Source of the DNA: Desulfobacteraceae bacterium UBA2245
GTDB lineage: Bacteria; Desulfobacterota; Desulfobacteria; Desulfobacterales; UBA2245
Assembly (NCBI GenBank): GCA_002347265.1
Contig: DDYB01000013.1
Coordinates: 207,617 to 271,616, forward strand
Length of the DNA stretch: 64,000 nt
Reading direction: 5' to 3'
Positions 35,407 through 43,830 of the stretch are shown one piece after another. The notes beneath the pieces were generated by a model. It was not told where the DNA came from. It did not search any database and saw nothing but the letters and a program-made list of their open reading frames with translations. The position numbers and the translations under genes were made by a program. Each line of letters begins with the position of its first letter. The first letter of the stretch is position 1.

Positions 35407-36132
35407 ATGCGGCTTGCCGTCATCTCGGACATTCACGGCAACTTGGAGGCCCTTGAGCAGGTGCTGGCCGACATCGACCGCTCCGGCGTGGATGAAACCG
35501 TGTGCCTGGGAGATATGATCGGATACGGACCGGATCCGCGGGCCGTGATCGGACGCGTTCAAAAGCGGGAAATTCCCTGCGTGGCGGGCAATCATGAGCT
35601 TGCCGTTATTGACCCGGCATGCATGCTCGAAATGAATCTTTACGCCCGGATTTCCCTGGAATTCACCCGCGGCATGCTTAGCGGGAAGGACCTGGACTTC
35701 ATCCGGCGGCTGCCGCCCTTTCTGGTTCTGCACGAATGCCGTTTTGTTCACGGATTTCCCCCGGACAGCCCCATTGAGTATCTTTCACGGATTCCTCAGA
35801 ACCGCATGCGGCAGGTCATGGGCCGGATGACCGAAAACATCTGTTTTGTCGGCCACACCCACCTGCTGGGCCGGGTCGAATTCGACGGAACCGACCTGAA
35901 ACGCACCGGATTCAAAGGCGACCCCCTTTTTCTCAAGCAAAACCTGCGTTATATCGTCAACGCGGGCAGCGTCGGCCAGCCCCGGGATCCGGACAAACGC
36001 GCCAAATACGTGATATGGGATACGAAAACGAAAACGGTAGAGCCCCGTTATGTCGACTACGACCGTCGAAAGACAGCCGGAAAGATCCGCGACGCCGGTC
36101 TTCCGGAGATCCATGCGCATCTTCTCCTTTAG
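35407..36132 (+). CDS. Metallophosphoesterase (YfcE/MJ0936-like)
   Basis: A 241-residue calcineurin-like phosphoesterase. The metal-binding motifs are all present: SDIHGN, CLGDMIGYGPDP, GNHE and GHTH. This is the bacterial DUF2437/YfcE-like group, acting on phosphodiesters in vitro with unknown natural substrate. GGAG lies just upstream of the ATG. It is 31 bp ahead of the ornithine cyclodeaminase gene and may be co-transcribed with it. Confidence 0.9.
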   Translation: MRLAVISDIHGNLEALEQVLADIDRSGVDETVCLGDMIGYGPDPRAVIGRVQKREIPCVAGNHELAVIDPACMLEMNLYARISLEFTRGMLSGKDLDFIRRLPPFLVLHECRFVHGFPPDSPIEYLSRIPQNRMRQVMGRMTENICFVGHTHLLGRVEFDGTDLKRTGFKGDPLFLKQNLRYIVNAGSVGQPRDPDKRAKYVIWDTKTKTVEPRYVDYDRRKTAGKIRDAGLPEIHAHLLL

Positions 36133-36163
36133 AATGTAAAAGCGCCGAGAAAGGAATCCGTTC

Positions 36164-37264
36164 ATGAAATTCACCCTTCCCTCCTACCTCCCTCCGGACT
36201 TCAGCGGCAGGATCCTAGCCGCGGCCCAGCCGGCCCGGTTTGAAACCGTGACGCAGGCCGGAGTAGCGCCGAAGGGATATCACGCCACCTCGATTTTTCC
36301 CGAATATTTTCAGGTTGAAAAAGGGCGCTGGATACTGGCCGAAAATTCCCGCATGGACTGCGCGGCCGTGCTGGAAAGCGACCGGTCCATTTCGGTGAAG
36401 GAACTGCGCCGTCTTGAAATCGGCGACCGGGTCGCCTGCGGCCGCAGGGAAAACGGAGAAGAAGGGATGCTGGTTCATGCGCAGGCCTTTGAACTTCGTG
36501 AGAATTGGAGCGACAAGTTCGTGTTCCGGTCCCACCTGACCCGGGAGACCTCCTTTTCGATCGATTACGACGAACTGTACGCCCTGCTGGATCATGAGCG
36601 CGACCACGGATTCATCCTCTGGGTTCTGGGACCGGCCGTGGTGTTTGACCAGGACGCCAGAAAGGCGTTTGTCCGCCTGATTCAGCGCGGCTATGCGCAG
36701 GGGCTTCTTGCGGGAAACGCCCTGGCCACGCACGATCTGGAGGGAGCGCTTTACGGAACCGCCCTGGGCCAGGAGATCTACTCCAAAAAACGCGCGGCCC
36801 TGGGCCATTACAATCACCTGGATACCCTGAACCGCATCCGGGGTCTGGGTTCGATTGAATCGGCCGTTTCCTCCGGCCTGATTCAGGACGGGATCATGCA
36901 CGCGGTCATCGGCAACCGTATCCCTTATGTGCTGGCCGGATCCATCCGGGACGACGGCCCGCTTCCCGAGGTGATCGCCGATGTCTGCCAGGCTCAGGAC
37001 CGGATGCGCGATCTGGCGCAAAAAGCCACCACGGTCATCGCCCTGGCCACCCAGCTGCATGCGATCGCCACGGGCAACATGGTTCCGTGCTACCATGTCG
37101 AACCCGGCGGCCGGGTGCGGCCCGTGTATTTTTATGTGGTGGACATGTCGGAGTTCGCCGTCAGCAAGCTCGCGGACCGGGGGTCGCTGACCGTGCGTTC
37201 GATTCTGACCAATGTTCAGGATTTTGTCGTCACCGTGGAGCGGGGGCTTCGGCGCGACCCGTGA
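36164..37264 (+). CDS. TIGR00300/LOR-SDH-domain ornithine cyclodeaminase
   Basis: A 366-residue protein of the TIGR00300 family, whose archaeal member from Methanococcus is an ornithine cyclodeaminase and which is fused to an arginine dihydrolase in cyanobacterial AgrE/ArgZ. The N-terminal LOR/SDH domain spans about residues 1-110; the C-terminal Rossmann part contains VLGPAVVFDQDARKAF, LAGNALATHDLEGALYGTALG and a near-C-terminal GNMVPCYHVEPGG. Predicted reaction: ornithine to proline and ammonia. Its 3' end overlaps carbamate kinase on the other strand by 35 bp. Substrate is by family analogy. Confidence 0.8.
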   Translation: MKFTLPSYLPPDFSGRILAAAQPARFETVTQAGVAPKGYHATSIFPEYFQVEKGRWILAENSRMDCAAVLESDRSISVKELRRLEIGDRVACGRRENGEEGMLVHAQAFELRENWSDKFVFRSHLTRETSFSIDYDELYALLDHERDHGFILWVLGPAVVFDQDARKAFVRLIQRGYAQGLLAGNALATHDLEGALYGTALGQEIYSKKRAALGHYNHLDTLNRIRGLGSIESAVSSGLIQDGIMHAVIGNRIPYVLAGSIRDDGPLPEVIADVCQAQDRMRDLAQKATTVIALATQLHAIATGNMVPCYHVEPGGRVRPVYFYVVDMSEFAVSKLADRGSLTVRSILTNVQDFVVTVERGLRRDP

Positions 37265-38192
37265 TCCGGGTTCCGGCGGACCCCAGAACCGCCGCCTCGA
37301 TCCGGTCCAGGGAGGCAATGACCGCGCGTTTCCCCCCGAAACGGATAAATTCCACGGCCGCCTCGATCTTGGGCCCCATCGAGCCTTGCGGAAACTGCCC
37401 CTGAGCCAGGAATTGTTCGGCCTGATCCAGACTGAGTTCGGGCAGAAACCGCTCCGAAGGCTTTCCGTAATTAAGGGCAACGCCCGGCACGTCGGTGGCC
37501 ATCACAAAGATCTCCACTCCCACCTCCCGGGCCAGCCTGGCGCTGGCCAGGTCCTTGTCGATCACCGCATTCACCCCGCAGAAAGACCGGCCCTCCCGGA
37601 TCACGGGAATTCCGCCGCCGCCGCAGCAGATCACGATAAAGTCCATCTCGATCAGGGCTCGAATCTCGGCTTTTTCCACGATGGTTTTCGGCCGGGGCGA
37701 GACCACCACGCGCCGGAACCCGCCGTGAATCTTTCGAACCGGATAGGGAAGACCCTGAGCCTCTTTTTCGGTCAATACCGGGCCAATGGGCTTGGAAGGG
37801 TTTAAAAACGCCGGATCCTTTTCATCCACCACCACATAGCTGATCAGGCTGACGATTTTTTGATCCGAAATACCCAGCCCCATGAGCTCGCTGTCCAGGG
37901 TCGATTCGATCATGTAACCGATCTGGCCCTGGGTCTGGGCCACCAGAATCTCCAGGGGCAGCCGGCCGGCCCCGGCGCAGCGCTCCTCCTTGAGCAGCAG
38001 GTCTCCGACCTGAGGACCGTTCCCGTGGGTGATGATGATGTGATAGGCCTTGGAAAGCCTTGCGATCTGCCGCATCGGCACTCTGAGATTTTCAAGCTGC
38101 TCGCCGATGGTTCCGGTCTGCCCTTTCCGAATCAGGGCGTTTCCGCCCAGGGCGACGAGCAGAATGGGCTTCGTCAGGTTTTGCGACCGCAT
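37230..38192 (-). CDS. arcC: Carbamate kinase
   Basis: A 320-residue amino-acid-kinase-fold enzyme: carbamoyl phosphate + ADP gives ATP + carbamate. Family features are LVALGGNALI at the start, ITHGNGPQVGDLL, EKAEIRALIEMDFIVICCGGGGIPVI, VIDKDLASARLA and FPQGSMGPKIEAA at the C-terminus. GAGAGG precedes the ATG at 38192. It follows the COG2403 GTPase gene and converges on the ornithine cyclodeaminase gene; no ornithine carbamoyltransferase or arginine deiminase lies in the window. Confidence 0.94.
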   Translation of the reverse strand: MRSQNLTKPILLVALGGNALIRKGQTGTIGEQLENLRVPMRQIARLSKAYHIIITHGNGPQVGDLLLKEERCAGAGRLPLEILVAQTQGQIGYMIESTLDSELMGLGISDQKIVSLISYVVVDEKDPAFLNPSKPIGPVLTEKEAQGLPYPVRKIHGGFRRVVVSPRPKTIVEKAEIRALIEMDFIVICCGGGGIPVIREGRSFCGVNAVIDKDLASARLAREVGVEIFVMATDVPGVALNYGKPSERFLPELSLDQAEQFLAQGQFPQGSMGPKIEAAVEFIRFGGKRAVIASLDRIEAAVLGSAGTRITGRAEAPAPR

Positions 38193-38282
38193 ATGACAAC
38201 CTCTCAAAGAAGATGGGCGCGTAAAAGTCAAAGCGGCAGAGGAATGCAGCGCAACACGGAAATTGGACTTTTTACGAAGCCG

Positions 38283-39608
38283 TCATTTTTTCAGGTTTTC
38301 CATTCGCCGCAGCAGCGTCTCTTCCAGCGTGGGATTGCCATGATCCCTGTATTCGTAAAACACCCGCAGGCTGGGCTTGTTCAAAGACACGATGCGGGTG
38401 AGCTGAATGGGTGTTGCAAAAAGCACCAGATCGCACTCCGCCGCATTGATGGTGTTCTGAAGATCCTCGATCTGGCGGCGGGAATAGCCCGTGGCCGGCA
38501 GCACCGTATCGATGTGGGGATAGTTGCGCAGGGTTTCCCGAATCGATCCCACGGCATAGGGCCTTGGATCGACGAGCTGGGCGGCGCCGTACAGATCGGC
38601 GGCGATGGCGCCGGCGCCGAATGCCATTTCGCCATGGGTCAGGGTCGGCCCGTCTTCCACCACCAGAACCCGCTTTCCGCGGATCAATTCGGGCTGGCTG
38701 ACCAGAACGGAGGATTCGGCCAGCACGATGTCCGCGCGCGGCGCAAAGGTCTCGATGTTGCGCTTCACCATTTCGACCTTGTGCGGCGGAGCCGTGTCCA
38801 CCTTGTTGATCACGGCGATATCGGCCATCAGCATGTTGGTTTCCCCCGGATAATACCGGCGTTCATGCCCGGCCCGGTGCGGATCGAACAGAACGATATG
38901 CACATCGGGATAAAAAAACGGGGTGTCGTTGTTGCCCCCGTCCCAGACGATCACATCCGCCTCGGCTTCCGCGGCGCCCAGTATTTTTTCGTAATCCACG
39001 CCCGCGTACACCACGATGCCCTGATCCACCAGGGGCTCGTACTCCTCGCGCTCCTCAATGGTGCATCGGTGGGCTTCAAAATCCCTGTAGTCTGAAAATC
39101 TTTGAATTACCTGGGTTTTCAGATCCCCGTAGGGCATGGGATGGCGCACGACGACCACCTGCTTTCCTTGAGCGCGCATGATCTCGCAGACCCTGCGGGT
39201 GGTCGGCGATTTTCCGCAGCCGGTGCGGACCGCGCACACGGCAATCACCGGTTTGAAGGACCGGAGCATGGTACAGGCGGCGCCCATGAGAATGAAATCC
39301 GCCCCCTCGGCCATGGCGATGGACGCCTTGTGCATGACCTCCTCGTGGGGCACGTCGCTGTAGGAAAAGACCACGAGATCCACGGCATGTTTCCGGATCA
39401 GACCGGCCAGGTCGCTTTCGGGATAAATGGAAATTCCTTCGGGATAGTCGGCGCCGGCCAGTTCAGGCGGATACAGCCGGCCGGCGATGTCCGGAATCTG
39501 CGCGGCGGTGAAGGCCGCCACCCGGTATCGGGCATTGCCCTTGAAGTACACGTTGAAATTGTGAAAATCCCGGCCCGCAGCCCCCATGATGATCACGTTT
39601 TCAACCAT
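38283..39608 (-). CDS. COG2403-type GTPase / cyclic 2,3-diphosphoglycerate synthetase-like protein
   Basis: A 441-residue protein of the COG2403 family, related in part to cyclic 2,3-diphosphoglycerate synthetase. It has an N-terminal Rossmann-like region (NVIIMGAAGRDFHNFNVYFKG), a P-loop-like AVRTGCGKSPTTR near residue 145, VDLVVFSYSDV, a DGGNNDTPF motif, and VINKVDTAPP resembling the NKxD of GTPases. Members commonly sit beside carbamate kinase and TIGR00300 proteins, as here, but no reaction is established. GGAG lies 7 nt before the ATG at 39608. Confidence 0.75.
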   Translation of the reverse strand: MVENVIIMGAAGRDFHNFNVYFKGNARYRVAAFTAAQIPDIAGRLYPPELAGADYPEGISIYPESDLAGLIRKHAVDLVVFSYSDVPHEEVMHKASIAMAEGADFILMGAACTMLRSFKPVIAVCAVRTGCGKSPTTRRVCEIMRAQGKQVVVVRHPMPYGDLKTQVIQRFSDYRDFEAHRCTIEEREEYEPLVDQGIVVYAGVDYEKILGAAEAEADVIVWDGGNNDTPFFYPDVHIVLFDPHRAGHERRYYPGETNMLMADIAVINKVDTAPPHKVEMVKRNIETFAPRADIVLAESSVLVSQPELIRGKRVLVVEDGPTLTHGEMAFGAGAIAADLYGAAQLVDPRPYAVGSIRETLRNYPHIDTVLPATGYSRRQIEDLQNTINAAECDLVLFATPIQLTRIVSLNKPSLRVFYEYRDHGNPTLEETLLRRMENLKK

Positions 39609-39718
39609 GCCCGCACTCCGAAATCCCAATCGCCCTTATTTAAAGAATCCTGCGTTTGGATATGGTAGCGCAATCCGCAGGATTCGGCAATGCCTGCGCA
39701 TTCGAAACCTTGCCTGCC

Positions 39719-40462
39719 TCAGGTTTCAGCCGGGTTCATCCCGAGAATCTGGGAAACCGCCTCCGCTGCCGCGCGCAATCCGAAAATGGCCGGCATATGA
39801 CAGATGCTGCCGATCGGCGCGCGGGAACGTCCTGTGTCCGAAGGTTCCCAATCCTCATCCGGAACCGGGAGTTTGTTCAGGGCGGACTCCGTGGAAAATA
39901 CGCACCGAATGCCGGTGCGGACGCCGAAACGCTGAAGTTTTTTTCGAATGATCCGGGCCAGCGGGCACACCCGGGTCCGGGAAAGATCCGCGACCATCAC
40001 GGCCGACGGGTCCAGGCGCGCGGCCGCCCCCATGCTGGAGATCACGGCAAGGTTCATGGATACGGCCTCTCTGAGCAGATCCACCTTGGAGTCCACCACG
40101 TCGATGGCGTCGATGATCACATCGGGCCGGCAGGCAAGCTCGTCGCGCACATTGCCGCCGTCGACAAACACATGGCGCACCTCAACACGGCATTGAGGAT
40201 TGATATCCAGGACCCGGCGGCGGGCGACCTCGGTCTTGGCCATTCCGATGGTGGATTCCAGGGCAAAGAGCTGGCGGTTGAGATTGCTCGGGGAAACCAC
40301 ATCAAAATCCACCAGGGTCAGACGGCCGACCGCGCTTCGGGCCAGGGCCTCCACCGCATAGGAACCCACGGCGCCAAGGCCGATGACGGCCACGTGCGAC
40401 CCGGCCAGGACGGCGGTGCGCTCGGTTCCGATCAGCTGCTCCAGGCGTGCAAAACGTCTCAT
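39719..40462 (-). CDS. tcdA: tRNA threonylcarbamoyladenosine dehydratase TcdA
   Basis: A 247-residue E1-like enzyme that cyclises t6A to ct6A in tRNA. The ATP-binding loop is VAVIGLGAVGSYAVEALARS, followed by LVDFDVVSPSNLNRQ and ATP-dependent adenylation motifs DAIDVVDSKVDLL. Cysteine residues lie in the C-terminal half as in TcdA/CsdL. It overlaps the tatD stop by 4 bp and is co-transcribed with it. The tRNA theme is shared with tsaB at 31.8 kb, which makes the t6A precursor. Confidence 0.93.
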   Translation of the reverse strand: MRRFARLEQLIGTERTAVLAGSHVAVIGLGAVGSYAVEALARSAVGRLTLVDFDVVSPSNLNRQLFALESTIGMAKTEVARRRVLDINPQCRVEVRHVFVDGGNVRDELACRPDVIIDAIDVVDSKVDLLREAVSMNLAVISSMGAAARLDPSAVMVADLSRTRVCPLARIIRKKLQRFGVRTGIRCVFSTESALNKLPVPDEDWEPSDTGRSRAPIGSICHMPAIFGLRAAAEAVSQILGMNPAET

Positions 40463-41250
40463 GGGTTCAATGTCCGTCCTTTTATCAGATTCCCGAAGAG
40501 CCTCAGAGAGTTGGCGAAGGTCAGCTCCGCGGTCTTCGGCACATCCGCCCCGCGAATGGCGGCAAGGGTCTCCAGAACCCGGCCGAGATGCGCTGGTTCG
40601 TTGAAATCCGCCTCAACTCCGTAAGGAATCATATCCGGGCTGTCGGTTTCGATCAGCAGCCGTTGAGGCGAAACGATGGCCGCGGCGGATTTGGCCCTTT
40701 TGTTTCCCGGGCGCGTCAGGGCCGCGCCAAAAGACAGAAAGGCGCCCAGCTGCTCCAGTACCTTGACAAGATCCGGCGGGCCACCGAAGGCATGCACCAG
40801 ACCGCCGTCCGGCAGCCCCCCCTCCTGCCGCAGAATGGCCGTCAGTGGACCCCAGGCTTTCCGGCAGTGAATGGAAACCGGCCGGCGGTATCTGCGGGCG
40901 ATGCGAAGCTGGACGACCAGAGCTGTATTTTGAAGTTCGCGGGTCTGCGGGTCCAGGGCGTAATCCAGCCCGATCTCTCCCACCCCGCAGGCATGAGCGC
41001 CGATGCCGGCTTCCAGCCGCTCCTGCCAGCCTGTTTTGCACTGGTGAACATGCCAGGGGTGCACGCCGAGAGAAGGCAGCACACCGGCATGCATTCGAGA
41101 CAGTTCGATCACGCCGTCCCAGTCTTCCTCCCGGGTTGCACAGCACATCATCCAGAGAATTCCGGCTTCCCGGGCTCGGCGGATCACCTCGGAAGCCCGA
41201 TTCAGAATCCTTGAATCCTGTAGATGCACATGAGCGTCGAAGAGTTTCAT
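40459..41250 (-). CDS. TatD-family deoxyribonuclease-like hydrolase
   Basis: A 263-residue TIM-barrel metallohydrolase. Metal ligands are seen in the N-terminal FDAHVHLQD, GEIGLDYAL, the central SIHCRKAW and HAFGG, and ETDSPDMIPYG near the end. TatD proteins are 3'-5' exonucleases involved in DNA repair or turnover. It is the first gene of a minus-strand run followed by tcdA (4-bp overlap). A half-copy of the genome repeat lies 21 bp upstream. Confidence 0.92.
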   Translation of the reverse strand: MKLFDAHVHLQDSRILNRASEVIRRAREAGILWMMCCATREEDWDGVIELSRMHAGVLPSLGVHPWHVHQCKTGWQERLEAGIGAHACGVGEIGLDYALDPQTRELQNTALVVQLRIARRYRRPVSIHCRKAWGPLTAILRQEGGLPDGGLVHAFGGPPDLVKVLEQLGAFLSFGAALTRPGNKRAKSAAAIVSPQRLLIETDSPDMIPYGVEADFNEPAHLGRVLETLAAIRGADVPKTAELTFANSLRLFGNLIKGRTLNP

Positions 41251-41271
41251 GAATGCGTATCCTCTGTTGTA

Positions 41272-41331
41272 AAGAGCCGCGCAACGCTGGAGGGCGGCCT
41301 TTCGCGCAGTTCTTCAACTGCCTGACATCTG
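41272..41331 (-). repeat. Half-copy of the MITE-like repeat
   Basis: AGAGCCGCGCAACGCTGGAGGG followed by CGCAGTTCTTCAACTGCCTG matches the right half of the element at 13514-13654 with several substitutions; the left half is missing. It shows that the family is old enough here to have decayed copies. It lies in the 273-bp space between tatD and the rhomboid gene, which holds nothing else that I recognise. Confidence 0.7.
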
Positions 41332-41523
41332 AACCGGGCCTCATAAAATGTCAAGGCCTATTTGAGTAAATGGAGTCGGAGTGAGCAGGGGAAAAAGCGG
41401 CGGAGTCATCGTCGGGCGGCCTTCTGATGGCGATCCGCTTGAAACTCCGTTCCGGCAAAGCTTTACATTCAAGCCCGGCGATGGTAAGACTCTGCCGACT
41501 GCAATATGCAAAAAGGCGGATCC

Positions 41524-42372
41524 ATGGAAGACCCTTCAAATCATCGCGCGATCATATGCACGCAGTGCCGGAAACTGATCGGCGCCGACGAACCGCGGTG
41601 CCCTTTCTGCGGGGCTTCCCAGTCCCCTTTTCAGCGCCGGATACGATCGATGATGCTGAGGCTTTCGGATGAGCAGGCCGCCATTCGGGCGATTATCTAC
41701 CTCAATATCGCCATGTACGCCATCAGCCTTTTGCTGAATCCGAGAACCGTCGGCATCTCGTTCAATCCCCTGACGGCACTGTCCCCTTCCAACGGAAGCC
41801 TGCTGCTGATCGGCGCCACCGGAACCATACCCATCGATGAGCTGAACCGGTGGTGGTCCCTGGTTTCCGCCAACTACCTGCACGGCAGCCTTCTGCATAT
41901 TTTCTTCAACATGGCGGCCCTGAGTCAGGTCGGTCCGCTGATCGCCCGCGAATACGGGACATGGCGGATGATCAGCATTTACACCCTCAGCGGAATTGCG
42001 GGATTTGCCGTTTCCTACCTGGCCGGAGTCAATTTTACCATCGGCGCCTCGGCCGCCCTGTGCGGCCTGCTCGGCGCGGCGCTGTATTTCGGAAAAAGCG
42101 TCAAAGGCCCGTACGGCCGGGCCGTTTACCGGCAGATCGGCGGATGGGTCGTCGGGCTGGCGATTTTCGGGCTCATCGTTCCGGGAATCAACAACTGGGC
42201 GCACGGCGGCGGGCTGGTCGCCGGCATTGCGATCGGATGGCTCTCGGGGTATTCGGATGCCAAACGGCAGACGATTTTCCATCAGGCGCTGGCCGCCGTC
42301 TGCGTTGCGGCCACGATCATCGTCCTGGCAGGGGCCGCGGGTTCCGCGCTGTATTACCTTCTTCGCGGATAA
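41524..42372 (+). CDS. Rhomboid-family intramembrane serine protease with N-terminal zinc ribbon
   Basis: About 282 residues. The first 30 residues carry a C4 zinc ribbon (CTQC then CPFCG), followed by six or seven membrane segments. The rhomboid catalytic Ser is in TIGASAALCGLLGA and the His in NNWAHGGGLVAG; the HGSLLHIFFNMAAL segment matches the family HxxxxHxxxN motif. It cleaves transmembrane substrates inside the membrane. An ATG at 41506 is possible, but the ATG at 41524 is the better spaced start. The following yihY gene is on the same strand. Confidence 0.9.
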   Translation: MEDPSNHRAIICTQCRKLIGADEPRCPFCGASQSPFQRRIRSMMLRLSDEQAAIRAIIYLNIAMYAISLLLNPRTVGISFNPLTALSPSNGSLLLIGATGTIPIDELNRWWSLVSANYLHGSLLHIFFNMAALSQVGPLIAREYGTWRMISIYTLSGIAGFAVSYLAGVNFTIGASAALCGLLGAALYFGKSVKGPYGRAVYRQIGGWVVGLAIFGLIVPGINNWAHGGGLVAGIAIGWLSGYSDAKRQTIFHQALAAVCVAATIIVLAGAAGSALYYLLRG

Positions 42373-42462
42373 TCCGAAGGCGGCCGGCAGGCCTGAATTC
42401 CTGAATTGCTGCACGCGTTAAAACTTTCCGGCGAAACCGCCATCGTGTATAAAGGAAAAATG

Positions 42463-43797
42463 ATGCCTCGTGAAAGAATTTCCCAGATGAGAAAGCTTCT
42501 TCAAACCGACATTCGGAACCTGAGACTCGATGCGTTTCTGCCTCCGAAAGGCCGTCCCGGGCTGGCATGGCTCGGAATCCTGCTGGTTTCGGTGCGCAAA
42601 TTCATTCAGGATGCCAGTCTGCTCAGGGCTTCGGCCCTGACCTTTTACACCGTGCTTTCCGTGGTGCCCATCATGGCCATGGCCTTCGGCATTGCCAAAG
42701 GATTCGGGGCCGCCAAACTTCTGGAAAAACAGATTCTTGAAAACTTTCCGGCCCCTGAAGCCGTGTTGCTCCGCATCCTGGAGTTTGCCAACAACATGCT
42801 TGAAAACACCCGGGGCGACGCCATCGCCGGCATCGGCATCGTCGTGCTTTTCTGGACGGTGATCAAGGTGATGAGCCACATCGAACGTTCGCTCAACGCC
42901 ATCTGGCAGGTCGAAAAACCCAGAAGCTTTCTCCGGAAATTCAGCGATTACCTTTCCATCATCCTGGTCAGCCCGGTGCTGATCATTCTGTCCGGAAGCG
43001 CGACCGTGTTCATCACCACCCGGCTGCAGGACATTTCCGACAAGGTGGCCCTGATCGGATATTTTACGCCGGCGATCTTTTTCAGCTTCAAACTGATCCC
43101 CTACGTCCTGATCTGGATCGTTTTCACCCTCATCTACACGATCATGCCCAACACCCGGGTGCGCTTGAAATCGGCTCTGCTCGCCGCCGTCGTCGCCGGA
43201 ACGCTTTACCAGCTGCTTCAGTGGGGTTACATCAAGTTTCAGGTGGGCGTTGCCCAGTACAACGCCATTTACGGAAGCTTTGCCGCCCTTCCCCTTTTCC
43301 TGGTCTGGCTTCAGCTCAGCTGGAGCATCGTGCTTTTCGGCGCGCAGATCTCCTATGTTCACCAGAACATGGACGCGCTGGACCCGTACCCGGATTACCG
43401 GGAACTGAGCTTCCGCCTGAAAAAGCTGCTCTGTCTGAGCATCACCCGCATGCTGGTGCAAAAATTTGAAAAGGGGGAACCGCCTTCCACCCTCGCGCAG
43501 GTTTCCAAAACCCTTGAAATACACCCTCGCCTTACGCGGCAACTATTGGACGACCTGTGCCGGGCCGGAATTCTCAGCCGGGTGCATATCGAATCAACCG
43601 ATGCCGAAGGATTTCAGCCGGGTCTGGACATCCATGGAATTTCCATTTCAAGGGTGATCGGCGCGCTGGAACGCATCGGCCTGAACGCCCTGCCTTCCGG
43701 GCAGGTGCCCGATTTTCCGGTTCTGTCTGAAAAAATGGAACCGCTTGAGAAAATTGTGGAAAATTCCAAGGACAATTCGCTTTTAAAAGATATCTGA
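42463..43797 (+). CDS. YihY/BrkB-family inner membrane protein
   Basis: About 444 residues. The N-terminal ~300 residues form the YihY/UPF0761 domain with six membrane segments: RASALTFYTVLSVVPIMAMAF, LFWTVIKVMSHIERSLNAIW, and YGSFAALPLFLVWLQLSW are signature pieces. The C-terminal ~130 residues are a soluble helical domain that looks winged-helix-like. Members were once named RNase BN, which is wrong; the function is unresolved. AAGGA is spaced for the ATG at 42463; an adjacent ATG at 42460 is also possible. Confidence 0.9.
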   Translation: MPRERISQMRKLLQTDIRNLRLDAFLPPKGRPGLAWLGILLVSVRKFIQDASLLRASALTFYTVLSVVPIMAMAFGIAKGFGAAKLLEKQILENFPAPEAVLLRILEFANNMLENTRGDAIAGIGIVVLFWTVIKVMSHIERSLNAIWQVEKPRSFLRKFSDYLSIILVSPVLIILSGSATVFITTRLQDISDKVALIGYFTPAIFFSFKLIPYVLIWIVFTLIYTIMPNTRVRLKSALLAAVVAGTLYQLLQWGYIKFQVGVAQYNAIYGSFAALPLFLVWLQLSWSIVLFGAQISYVHQNMDALDPYPDYRELSFRLKKLLCLSITRMLVQKFEKGEPPSTLAQVSKTLEIHPRLTRQLLDDLCRAGILSRVHIESTDAEGFQPGLDIHGISISRVIGALERIGLNALPSGQVPDFPVLSEKMEPLEKIVENSKDNSLLKDI

Positions 43798-43830
43798 ACC
43801 GGCACAAGGCTGTCGGAGACAAGGAAAACA

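Noticed and set aside
36215..37480. A 421-codon minus-strand frame across the cyclodeaminase and carbamate kinase ends
   Set aside because: Composition is that of an antisense frame; the two real genes are well supported.
42418..43542. A 374-codon minus-strand frame opposite yihY
   Set aside because: Highly charged antisense translation with no motifs; yihY is unambiguous.
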